From Comamonadaceae bacterium (GTDB lineage Bacteria; Pseudomonadota; Gammaproteobacteria; Burkholderiales; Burkholderiaceae_C): a DNA stretch of 7,206 nt. The stretch spans positions 1-7,206 of the forward strand of contig CANHGF010000122.1 in the NCBI GenBank assembly GCA_947460065.1. The letters run 5' to 3'. A program made the translations under genes and the position numbers. Positions 1 to 7,206 of this stretch are shown one piece after another (positions within the stretch are counted from its first letter, which is position 1; every line of letters starts with the position of its first letter). The notes beneath the pieces are model-generated. The model was not told the origin of the DNA. It did not search any database and worked only from the letters and a program-made list of their open reading frames with translations.

Positions 1-2194
<2,194 letters not shown>

Positions 2195-2195
2195 G

Positions 2196-2208
2196 GCAGG
2201 TCTCCTGC
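2196..2208 (-). promoter_or_regulatory. gcvP ribosome-binding site inside a small hairpin
   Basis: On the minus strand GCAGG (2208-2204) and CCTGC (2200-2196) are perfect complements separated by the 3-nt loop AGA. The Shine-Dalgarno AGGAGA (2206-2201) overlaps the 5' arm and loop, and the gcvP ATG begins two bases after the hairpin. The pairing is seen directly. That it tunes translation of gcvP relative to gcvH is inference, and a 5-bp stem may be too weak to matter. Confidence 0.4.
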
Positions 2209-2254
2209 AGTGGACGGTGCAATCGTTGCGGGGCTGGGAAGCCGCGCCAAGCGG

Positions 2255-2617
2255 TCAAGTGGCCAGGCGCGCGTAGGCCGCTTCATCGAGCAGGCCTTCG
2301 ATCTGGGCTGGCTCTGACAGCTCGACCTTGAAGAACCAGCCCGCCCCCATCGGGTCGCTGTTGGCCAGCGAGGGGTCGGCGCGCAGGGCCTCGTTGACTT
2401 CCACAATCTTGCCGCCGACCGGCATGTAGACATCGGCGGCGGCCTTGACCGACTCGACCACGCCGGCCACGTCTTTTTGTGCAAAGGAGGCGCCGATCTC
2501 AGGCAGGTCGACGAACACCACATCGCCCAGTGCGTCCTGCGCATGCGCGGTGATGCCGACGACGGCGGTATGGCCCTCGATGTCCAGCCATTCGTGGTCT
2601 TCGGTGTACTTGCTCAT
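2255..2617 (-). CDS. gcvH: Glycine cleavage system H protein (lipoyl carrier)
   Basis: This 120-residue protein has the usual length for GcvH (about 120-130). It carries the aminomethyl intermediate from GcvP to GcvT, and its lipoyl group is then reoxidised by lipoamide dehydrogenase. Landmarks are YTEDHEWL at 4-11, the [20 protein letters not shown] segment at 21-40, and [10 protein letters not shown] at 55-64 with Lys58 as the lipoylation site, followed by [13 protein letters not shown] and [11 protein letters not shown] at 88-98. ATG 2617 gives the canonical N terminus. The open frame continues far upstream, but that part is antisense-like read-through over gcvT in another frame and is not part of the protein. 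The ribosome-binding site is weak (GAAAGA about 8 nt upstream). It lies 38 nt after gcvT and 60 nt before gcvP, consistent with one transcript. Maturation needs LipB/LipA or LplA, none of which is seen here. Confidence 0.98.
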   Translation of the reverse strand: MSKYTEDHEWLDIEGHTAVVGITAHAQDALGDVVFVDLPEIGASFAQKDVAGVVESVKAAADVYMPVGGKIVEVNEALRADPSLANSDPMGAGWFFKVELSEPAQIEGLLDEAAYARLAT

Positions 2618-2627
2618 GGTGCGGTCT

Positions 2628-2640
2628 TTCAAAGTTTGAA
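2628..2640. repeat. 13-bp near-perfect palindrome between gcvT and gcvH
   Basis: On the plus strand TTCAAA and TTTGAA flank a single central G, and the same symmetry reads on the other strand. It sits in the 38-nt gap, about 10 nt before the gcvH start, and is AT-rich compared with its surroundings. As RNA it could form only a 4-bp stem with a 5-nt loop. As DNA it could be a protein site, but no known operator is recognised. It may be chance. Confidence 0.3.
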
Positions 2641-2655
2641 GGGGGAGGTAGATTG

Positions 2656-3852
2656 TCAGCCGCGAAAGTAGCGCGGTGCGAAAAAGGGCATAGGCACCAC
2701 TTCCATGGGCACGGCCTTGCCGCGCACCATGGCTCGGAGCTTGGTGCCCACGGCTGAGAAGGCGGGCGGCACATAGGCCATGGCCACGGCCTGGTCCAGG
2801 CTGGGGGCTAGCAGACCGCTGGTGACCTCGCCCACGCGCTGGCCGCTGACATTTTGCAGTTCGGTGTGTTCGCGCACGGGAACGCGCTCTAGGGCCACCA
2901 GGCCCACGCGCTTGCGCGGCAAGGCGGCGGGGTCGGCCAATTGCGCCAGCACGCGATCGGCACCGGGAAAGCCCCCTGCGCGCGCGCCGCCCACACGACG
3001 CACTTTCTGGATGGCCCAAGCCAGGCTGGCCTCAACCGGCGTGGCGCTGGTGTCCATGTCGTTGCCATAGAGGCACAGACCTGCCTCCAGGCGCAGCGAG
3101 TTGCGTGCGCCCAGGCCGGCGGCTTGGACCTCGGGCTGGGCCAGCAGGGCTCTGGCCAGGGCCTCGGCATCTTGATTCGAGACCGAAATTTCATAACCGT
3201 CTTCGCCGGTGTAGCCGCTGCGGGTGACGATGCAGGTCAAGCCTGCCACCTGGAACTCGCCGCCGGTCATGAACACCAGCTTGTCTGCACCGGGGGCCAG
3301 CCGCGCCAGCGCGTCGACAGCCTTGGGGCCTTGCAGCGCCAGCAGGGCGCGCTCGCTCTGGGGCTCGATGTGGCAGCGCGCGCCCATGCGGGCTTGCATG
3401 TGCGCGATATCGCCCACTTTGCAGGCGCCGTTGACCACCATGAAGAGGCGGTCGCCGTCGGCAGGCGCGCTCAGGCGCAAAAACATCAGGTCGTCGATGA
3501 TGCCGCCCTCGTCGGTCAGCAGCATGCCATAGCGCTGCCGGCCCACGGCCAGGTCCAGCACGTCCACCGGCATCAGGCTTTCCAGGGCCAGGCTGGCGCC
3601 TGCGCCAGAAATGAAGAGTTGCCCCATGTGCGAGACGTCAAAGAGGCTGGCCGATTCGCGCGTGTGGCGGTGCTCGGCCATGAGGCCCGCCGGGTACTGC
3701 ACCGGCAGTTCATAGCCGGCATAGGGCACCAGGCGGCCGCCGAGTTCTTGATGCAGCGCATGCAATGCAGTCGCTTTGAGATTGGGCGCTGAGCTTGAAG
3801 GGACGTAGGACAACAAGGACTCCAGGGCAGGGCGAGGACCATGACGCATCAT
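2656..3852 (-). CDS. gcvT: Aminomethyltransferase (glycine cleavage T-protein)
   Basis: GcvT transfers the methylene group from aminomethyl-GcvH to tetrahydrofolate and releases ammonia. From ATG 3852 the product is 398 residues. Landmarks are [25 protein letters not shown] (about 30-54), FDVSHMGQ at 71-78, [11 protein letters not shown] at 116-126 with the acidic DD pair where the catalytic Asp lies, LQGPKA at 173-178, YTGEDGYEI at 214-222 and [15 protein letters not shown] at 253-267. The C-terminal barrel domain runs from about 300 with VGEVTSG at 340-346. Family members often begin only 5-15 residues before the LHALH motif. Here about 29 precede it, so the N terminus is either extended or the start is TTG 3813, which has GGAG 6 nt upstream. 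ATG 3852 has AGAGGGG 7 nt upstream, but that sequence is also the closing strand of aptamer II. Position 251 is Asn in [10 protein letters not shown], where Asp is common. First gene of gcvTHP. Confidence 0.97.
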   Translation of the reverse strand: MMRHGPRPALESLLSYVPSSSAPNLKATALHALHQELGGRLVPYAGYELPVQYPAGLMAEHRHTRESASLFDVSHMGQLFISGAGASLALESLMPVDVLDLAVGRQRYGMLLTDEGGIIDDLMFLRLSAPADGDRLFMVVNGACKVGDIAHMQARMGARCHIEPQSERALLALQGPKAVDALARLAPGADKLVFMTGGEFQVAGLTCIVTRSGYTGEDGYEISVSNQDAEALARALLAQPEVQAAGLGARNSLRLEAGLCLYGNDMDTSATPVEASLAWAIQKVRRVGGARAGGFPGADRVLAQLADPAALPRKRVGLVALERVPVREHTELQNVSGQRVGEVTSGLLAPSLDQAVAMAYVPPAFSAVGTKLRAMVRGKAVPMEVVPMPFFAPRYFRG

Positions 3853-3860
3853 GGGCTGGC

Positions 3861-3950
3861 CCCTCTGTCCTCTTTACCTGAGAGATTCACCCGGTGATGC
3901 GGGTTTGCTCCTTCGGTGGGCCTGCTCGCAGGCGGGCCTCTCTCCAGACG
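3861..3950 (-). promoter_or_regulatory. Glycine aptamer II (gene-proximal)
   Basis: The 5' side carries GUCUGGAGAGAGG. P2 forms a stem GCCUG/CAGGC with a CGAG loop. The core CACCGAAGGAGCAAA is an excellent match to the family. An ACCCG/CGGGU stem forms P3b, followed by CUCUCAGGUAAAGAGGACAGAGG, whose end closes P1 by pairing CAGA with UCUG. The 3' strand of P1 runs straight into AGAGGGG, the best Shine-Dalgarno for gcvT ATG 3852. Confidence 0.95.
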
Positions 3951-3955
3951 GGATC

Positions 3956-3976
3956 GTCGTGCTTTTCGGGCACAAC
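3956..3976 (-). promoter_or_regulatory. Hairpin in the riboswitch linker
   Basis: On the minus strand GUUGUGC (3976-3970) pairs with GCACGAC (3962-3956) over 7 bp with one G-U pair, closing the 7-nt loop CCGAAAA. It fills most of the linker between aptamers I and II. It has no following U-tract on either strand, so it is not a rho-independent terminator. Tandem glycine riboswitches usually have a short linker that can form a leader-linker kink-turn, so this is a departure. Function is unknown. Confidence 0.65.
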
Positions 3977-3980
3977 GCTT

Positions 3981-4067
3981 GTCAGTCCTGGGTGCCTGAG
4001 CGTTCAGCGCACCGCTGGGGTGGCCTGCGCCTTCGGCGGTCTTCGGCGGGGAAGACACTCTCCTGAC
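3981..4067 (-). promoter_or_regulatory. Glycine aptamer I (promoter-proximal)
   Basis: The closing stem P1 pairs GUCAG (4067-4063) with CUGAC (3985-3981). GGAGAG follows at the 5' side. P2 is a perfect 6-bp hairpin, GUCUUC (4056-4051) with GAAGAC (4044-4039), and a six-base loop. Then come the conserved CGCCGAAGGCGCA and CUCAGGCA blocks and AGGAC before the 3' strand of P1. The sequence CGCCGAAG occurs twice in tandem here (minus strand of 4031-4038 and 4041-4048), once in the P2 region and once in the conserved core. Confidence 0.92.
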
Positions 4068-4074
4068 GGTGGCG

Positions 4075-4103
4075 ATTTTAGCCCATGCTCCTGCGCGGTT
4101 CGA
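4075..4103 (-). promoter_or_regulatory. Possible promoter of the gcvTHP operon
   Basis: TAAAAT (4080-4075) matches the sigma-70 minus-10 consensus at 5 of 6 positions and lies just before aptamer I. At a 17-nt spacing the minus-35 position holds TCGAAC, which matches TTGACA at only 3 of 6. Transcription would begin near 4068, right at the first base of aptamer I P1, leaving almost no leader. The box is seen; its promoter role is inferred and weak. Confidence 0.35.
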
Positions 4104-4140
4104 GGCATCTGAATCGAGCAGATGGCAGCGCTGCGTAGCC

Positions 4141-4180
4141 CTGGCCTGTCGATCACAGCCGGTCTCGTCCTACAGGCCAG
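4141..4180. repeat. 9-bp perfect inverted repeat in the divergent region
   Basis: CTGGCCTGT (4141-4149) and ACAGGCCAG (4172-4180) are exact reverse complements separated by 22 nt, centre to centre about 31 bp (near three helical turns). It could be an operator for a regulator binding on one face of the DNA, or a hairpin in the 5' leader of either transcript. No known operator is recognised. Confidence 0.55.
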
Positions 4181-4247
4181 CGAGAGGGTCGACCGAACAA
4201 TGGAGTCGTGCCAAGTCATCCATTGCTTCTCGCCATGTACCCGTGTT

Positions 4248-4253
4248 TTGACA
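4248..4253 (+). promoter_or_regulatory. Isolated consensus minus-35 hexamer ahead of the eps genes
   Basis: TTGACA is a perfect sigma-70 minus-35 match 61 nt before the phosphotransferase ATG. At 15-18 nt spacing no good minus-10 is present: 17 nt gives ATCGAC and 16 nt gives CATCGA. It may be part of an activator-dependent promoter, or chance. Confidence 0.25.
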
Positions 4254-4313
4254 GCCTTGTCGCGCCACTCATCGACCTGAGCGCCCGTCCGACGGCCGGG
4301 CTGGGAGCTGCCC

Positions 4314-5735
4314 ATGGCTGAGTCGGCCCCGCTGCCATCGCCAGCCGCTTGGTCGCCGCACCCGGGCGGCAGGCTGAGTCGGTCTGGCCGCGGCCCGGTG
4401 CTGGCTGCTCTGGAGGCTGCGCTCGATCCGCTGATGCTGGTGCTGAGCTTGGCGGTGCTGGCCTGGTTCTGGGAAGGGCAGATTCGTCCGCCCATTGTGG
4501 TGCTGGGCTTGCTGGCTTTTTTGCTGGCCTATCCGGGCAGCGGCCCGCGCCCTGCGGCCTTGTCCAGGCTGGCATTGCGGCTGCTGCTGCGCTGGGTCTG
4601 GCAGGCGGGCTTGCTGGCGGCCGTCGGTCTGGCCACCGGCTATATCGCGGTCTTCGACCAGCGCCTGCTGCTGCATTGGCTGTGGCTGGCGCCCAGCACC
4701 CAGTGGACGGCTCATCTCCTGCTGCGACTGAGTGCGCCTGGCCTGTCGCGGCTGCAAGGTCCGCCGCGGCCGGCAGTGGTGGTGGGCAGCAATGCCCAGG
4801 GCGAGATGCTGACCCGGCTCATCACTGACTCGCCTTATGAGGGCATCGGACTGCTGGGCGTGTTTGACGACCGACGAGCCGGCCGCGACGGTGTGCACCA
4901 GCCCCTGGTCGGCACGCTGACCGAACTGCCCGACTTTGTGCGGCACCACCGGGTGCAGCTCATTTATCTGTCCCTGCCGATGTCATCGAGCCCACGCATC
5001 TTGCAGGTGCTCGACGCGCTCAAGGACACCACCGCCTCGATTTACTTTGTGCCTGACATGTTCATCACTGACCTGATCCAGGCGCGCAGCGACCGGGTCT
5101 GCGGCGTGACGGTGATCTCGGTGTGCGACACGCCCTTTCGCGGCTGGACAGGTTGGCTCAAACGCGCAAGCGATGTGTTGCTGGCCAGCCTGATCCTACT
5201 GATGATCGCGCCACTGCTGCTGATCATCGCGGTGTTGGTACGGCTGGACTCGCCCGGGCCGGTGATCTTCAGCCAGCGCCGCTATGGTCTGGATGGTCAG
5301 GAGATTCGGGTCTACAAGTTTCGCTCGATGACGGTCACCGAAGACGGCGAGCACATCGCTCAGGCTAGCTTGGGCGATCAGCGCGTCACCCGCCTGGGCG
5401 CCTTCCTGCGCCGCAGCTCGCTCGACGAGTTGCCGCAGTTCGTCAATGTGCTGCAAGGTCGCATGAGCGTCGTTGGCCCACGTCCGCACGCAGTGGCCCA
5501 CAACGAGCTGTATCGCAAGCTGATCAAGGGCTATATGGTGCGGCACAAGGTCAAGCCTGGCATCACCGGCTGGGCCCAGGTCAACGGCCAACGCGGCGAG
5601 ACCAACACCCTGGACAAGATGCAGGCACGCATCGACTTGGACCTGGACTACCTGCGCCATTGGTCGCTGCTGCTCGATCTGCGCATCATCGCCCGCACCG
5701 TGGCACTGGTGTTCAAGGACGCCCGGGCTTACTGA
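4314..5735 (+). CDS. Undecaprenyl-phosphate sugar (probably glucose) phosphotransferase, WcaJ/EpsB type
   Basis: This 473-residue inner-membrane enzyme should transfer a sugar 1-phosphate from a nucleotide sugar to undecaprenyl phosphate, starting each exopolysaccharide repeat unit. The N-terminal half has hydrophobic segments at about 39-53, 60-73, 97-114 and 118-138. A Rossmann-like domain follows from about 153 (AVVVGSNAQGEML) to 270. The C-terminal bacterial sugar transferase domain runs from about 282: KRASDVLLASLILLMIAPLL membrane helix, SPGPVIFSQRRYG at 313-325, YKFRSM at 334-339, SSLDELPQF at 368-376 with the catalytic Asp371-Glu372 pair, GRMSVVGPRPH at 382-392, and KPGITGWAQVNGQRGET at 414-430. 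The PHAVAHNELY and GQRGET variants favour the glucose-specific WcaJ group over galactose-specific WbaP, but substrate is inferred. ATG 4314 has GGGAG 6 nt upstream, and an in-frame stop at 4278 excludes an earlier ATG. First visible gene of the eps cluster, full length for the family. Confidence 0.95.
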   Translation: MAESAPLPSPAAWSPHPGGRLSRSGRGPVLAALEAALDPLMLVLSLAVLAWFWEGQIRPPIVVLGLLAFLLAYPGSGPRPAALSRLALRLLLRWVWQAGLLAAVGLATGYIAVFDQRLLLHWLWLAPSTQWTAHLLLRLSAPGLSRLQGPPRPAVVVGSNAQGEMLTRLITDSPYEGIGLLGVFDDRRAGRDGVHQPLVGTLTELPDFVRHHRVQLIYLSLPMSSSPRILQVLDALKDTTASIYFVPDMFITDLIQARSDRVCGVTVISVCDTPFRGWTGWLKRASDVLLASLILLMIAPLLLIIAVLVRLDSPGPVIFSQRRYGLDGQEIRVYKFRSMTVTEDGEHIAQASLGDQRVTRLGAFLRRSSLDELPQFVNVLQGRMSVVGPRPHAVAHNELYRKLIKGYMVRHKVKPGITGWAQVNGQRGETNTLDKMQARIDLDLDYLRHWSLLLDLRIIARTVALVFKDARAY

Positions 5736-5779
5736 GTCCGCACCACCCACCACCTCAACGAAGGACGCTGACCCTCGCC

Positions 5780-6991
5780 ATGCAAACCCACCCCATCAAA
5801 ACCTTGGTTTACGCCCTGTTGCTGGCAGGGCTGGCCACCGCCGGCACGGCGCAGGCGCAAATCACACCCTGGAGCGATGCGCTAACCGTTCCGCCCGACC
5901 CGGCCCAGCCGCTGCGCTGGCATGCTGGCGGCCAGTGGCAGCACGACGACAACGTGCTCAGAAGCAGCCAGGGCGCATTGGCCGACCATATCTGGGTGGC
6001 TAACGCCGGTGTGCGCTTTGACCAGACGTACAGCCTGCAGCGCGTCGAGTTGAGCGCTGACCTGGACGCCTACCGCTACGACCGTAGCTCTGGGCTCAAT
6101 TTCAATGCCTTGAATTACCTCGCAGCCTGGCACTGGGCCTGGGGTCCGCTGTGGAGTGGGCGCCTGGGCAGCGAGCGCAGGCAGTGGGTCGACCGACTGG
6201 GCGATGCCACGGGCCAAGGTCTGATCCGCCGCACCGAGACCACCCAACTGGCGCAGGCGCAGTACCGGCTCAATCCCTCCTGGCGGGCCCTGGTCGGTGT
6301 GTACGATCGCCGGCAAGACAACACCGACCCCCGCGGTCAGGAGCCCGACAGCTCGGTGCGCGGTGGCGAGTTGGGGCTGCGCTATGTGCTGCCCTCGGAC
6401 AGCAGTGTGGCCTATCGGCTGCGCCAGGGTCATGGCAGTTATGCCGGCGCCGCCGCCCAGTCCGCCAGCGGCGACTTTACCGAGCGTGAGCATGTATTCG
6501 ACGGCAGTTGGGTGGCTACTGGCGCGCTGCGCATGCAGGGGCAGTTCGGTCACCTCGCGCGCGAGCATGCACAGGAGCCCGGCCGTGATTTTTCCGGCTG
6601 GCTAGGCCGCCTGGGCGCGCAGTGGCAAGTCACCGGCAAGACTTCGGTGAACGCCGGTCTCCTGCGTGAACTGGCGACTTACCAAACCCTCGATGCGAGT
6701 TACTACGAAGGCTATCGCCTTTATGTAGCGCCGCAGTGGCAGGCCGGCGCTAAGACTTGGCTGCGCTTGCGCCTGAAGCAGGGCGAGCGGCAATACAAGG
6801 GTGCGCTGCCTGGCACGCTGGCCTCGGGCCGACAAGACCGGCTGAGCATCAGCTCGCTCGAGTTGCAATGGCAGCCGCTGCGCGCCTTGAACCTGATTGC
6901 CAGTGTGCAGCGTGACCAGCGCCGCTCCAACATCGCCGGTGCAGATTTTCGCGCCCGCATTCTTGCCCTCTCGGCACAAGTCAATTTTTAA
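5780..6991 (+). CDS. epsL: EpsL-type outer-membrane beta-barrel protein of exopolysaccharide biosynthesis
   Basis: This 403-residue exported protein resembles the EpsL family of methanolan-type and XrtB/PEP-CTERM-associated exopolysaccharide loci. Its exact role is not known; an outer-membrane channel or accessory in export is the usual assumption. The N terminus is a signal peptide: Lys7, a hydrophobic core LVYALLLAGLATAG, and an AQA cleavage site after about residue 26. The mature part has alternating hydrophobic and polar residues with many Trp and Tyr, typical of beta-strands, starting with the conserved-looking WHAGGQWQHDDNVLR. The last strand ends RARILALSAQVNF with a terminal Phe, the outer-membrane insertion signal. 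The frame is open upstream to 5660 inside the phosphotransferase, but the signal peptide fixes the start at ATG 5780. The only purine-rich site, AAGGA at 5761, is about 14 nt away, so initiation may be weak. It lies 44 nt after the previous gene and 23 nt before epsE. Confidence 0.88.
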   Translation: MQTHPIKTLVYALLLAGLATAGTAQAQITPWSDALTVPPDPAQPLRWHAGGQWQHDDNVLRSSQGALADHIWVANAGVRFDQTYSLQRVELSADLDAYRYDRSSGLNFNALNYLAAWHWAWGPLWSGRLGSERRQWVDRLGDATGQGLIRRTETTQLAQAQYRLNPSWRALVGVYDRRQDNTDPRGQEPDSSVRGGELGLRYVLPSDSSVAYRLRQGHGSYAGAAAQSASGDFTEREHVFDGSWVATGALRMQGQFGHLAREHAQEPGRDFSGWLGRLGAQWQVTGKTSVNAGLLRELATYQTLDASYYEGYRLYVAPQWQAGAKTWLRLRLKQGERQYKGALPGTLASGRQDRLSISSLELQWQPLRALNLIASVQRDQRRSNIAGADFRARILALSAQVNF

Positions 6992-7002
6992 CCAGCCCTA
7001 GC

Positions 7003-7008
7003 AGGAGA
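7003..7008 (+). promoter_or_regulatory. Ribosome-binding site of epsE
   Basis: AGGAGA lies 6 nt before ATG 7015 and fixes this start. The 5' context GCAGGAGAC matches that of gcvP, but here no hairpin encloses it. Confidence 0.75.
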
Positions 7009-7014
7009 CTCGCC

Positions 7015-7206
7015 ATGCAGCTTGCGTTTGAACGAATTTTTAGGATGCTTGTCCGAGGCTTGCTCTGGCCGGCGCTGCTGGGATGGGCCGGTGCAGTGTG
7101 GGCGCAAGCCGGGCCGGCAGCCGCAGGGGCCGACTACCGGCTGGCGGCCGGTGACACCATCGGTGTGCTGGTGTTTCAAAACCCTGAGCTGTCGCTGGAT
7201 GTGCAG
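7015..7206 (+). CDS. epsE: EpsE/Wza-type polysaccharide export protein, 3' end outside window
   Basis: Only the first 64 residues are visible. A signal peptide is clear: basic residues Arg7, Arg10 and Arg14, a hydrophobic core around GLLWPALLGWAGAVWA, and cleavage near residue 30-32. The mature part begins with DYRLAAGDTIGVLVFQNPEL at 40-59, the classic opening of the polysaccharide export (Poly_export, Wza) domain, whose usual form is YRLGPGDVLxIxVxxxPEL. Proteins of this family form the periplasmic and outer-membrane export channel. No Cys occurs in the visible part, so there is no lipobox: unlike E. coli Wza it should not be a lipoprotein, and how it is anchored is not shown. It follows epsL after 23 nt with a strong ribosome-binding site, so the two are probably cotranscribed. 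The domain call is secure; the epsE name rests on the adjacent epsL. Confidence 0.88.
   Translation, partial: MQLAFERIFRMLVRGLLWPALLGWAGAVWAQAGPAAAGADYRLAAGDTIGVLVFQNPELSLDVQ

Larger units (their letters stand above)
3861..4067 (-). promoter_or_regulatory. Tandem glycine riboswitch upstream of gcvT
   Basis: Reading the minus strand toward gcvT, two complete glycine aptamers follow one another, each with the family's conserved blocks in order: GGAGAG, CCGAAGG-GCA, CUCAGG and GGAC. Glycine riboswitches are known ahead of gcv operons and commonly occur as tandem aptamers in which glycine binding raises expression. The location immediately before gcvT supports the call strongly. The linker between aptamers is about 30 nt and holds an extra hairpin. 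No U-tract terminator is visible between aptamer II and the start codon only 8 nt later, so control at translation initiation is more likely than transcription termination. The direction of control cannot be read from the sequence alone. Confidence 0.95.
4068..4313. other. Divergent intergenic region between gcv and eps genes
   Basis: This stretch of about 246 bases separates the riboswitch from the phosphotransferase start. It holds the possible gcv promoter, a 9-bp inverted repeat, the 8-bp palindrome GGTCGACC (4187-4194) and a lone TTGACA. Short open frames across it have no ribosome-binding site or recognisable product, and I see no small gene, tRNA or terminator. It should contain the start of the eps transcript. 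Confidence 0.7.

Noticed and set aside
2618..3019. N-terminal extension of the gcvH frame into gcvT
   Set aside because: This stretch is an alternative frame of the gcvT coding sequence. The canonical GcvH N terminus starts at ATG 2617 with nothing missing.
2941..3792. Plus-strand open frame of 283 codons
   Set aside because: Antisense shadow of gcvT with no recognisable motif or ribosome-binding site.
3956..3976. Linker hairpin as an intrinsic terminator
   Set aside because: Neither strand has a run of U after the stem, and the stem lies between two intact aptamers.
4196..4215. Sigma-54-like TGGCACG on the minus strand
   Set aside because: The minus-24 part is good, but the GC expected 10 nt after the GG is replaced by TT, so the minus-12 element is missing.
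4069..4251. Small plus-strand open frame of 60 codons in the intergenic region
   Set aside because: It starts at GTG without a Shine-Dalgarno, has no recognisable domain, and overlaps the promoter region and the inverted repeat.
4004..4495. Minus-strand open frame of 163 codons upstream of gcvT
   Set aside because: It covers the riboswitch, the divergent region and the antisense of the phosphotransferase start. No motif is recognised, and the RNA structure explains the conserved part.
5196..5753. Minus-strand open frame of 185 codons
   Set aside because: Antisense to the sugar transferase domain, whose catalytic motifs are intact on the plus strand.
5882..6568. Minus-strand open frame of 228 codons inside epsL
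   Set aside because: Antisense shadow of the barrel protein with no ribosome-binding site or known motif.

Overview
The window looks like chromosomal DNA from a high-GC betaproteobacterium, most likely Burkholderiales (Comamonadaceae-like). That placement is an inference from base composition, from the protein families (GcvT/GcvH/GcvP and EpsL/EpsE-type exopolysaccharide proteins) and from a tandem glycine riboswitch ahead of gcvT. It cannot be fixed to a genus by eye.

Left part, minus strand (about 1-4070): a glycine cleavage operon read right to left. A two-aptamer glycine riboswitch (3861-4067) leads into gcvT (aminomethyltransferase), then gcvH (lipoyl carrier protein), then gcvP (PLP-dependent glycine decarboxylase), which runs off the left edge with about 731 of roughly 960 codons visible. 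Together with lipoamide dehydrogenase, encoded elsewhere, these proteins split glycine into CO2, ammonia and methylene-tetrahydrofolate. The riboswitch couples their expression to glycine.

Middle (4068-4313): a short divergent intergenic region that should hold both promoters. It contains a TAAAAT box next to the riboswitch, a 9-bp perfect inverted repeat and an isolated TTGACA hexamer, but no convincing gene.

Right part, plus strand (4314-7206): the start of an exopolysaccharide locus. It has an undecaprenyl-phosphate sugar phosphotransferase of the WcaJ/EpsB type, an EpsL-type outer-membrane beta-barrel protein and the first 64 residues of an EpsE/Wza-type polysaccharide export protein. 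The phosphotransferase would load the first sugar on the lipid carrier, and EpsL and EpsE would act in export across the periplasm and outer membrane. EpsL of this type is known from loci with an exosortase (XrtB/PEP-CTERM), so such genes are expected just beyond the right edge.

No mobile element, tRNA, rRNA or CRISPR array is visible. I see no clearly new system. The most interesting parts are the unusual details of the riboswitch: a hairpin inserted in the linker between the aptamers, and a gcvT ribosome-binding site that lies inside the aptamer II closing stem.
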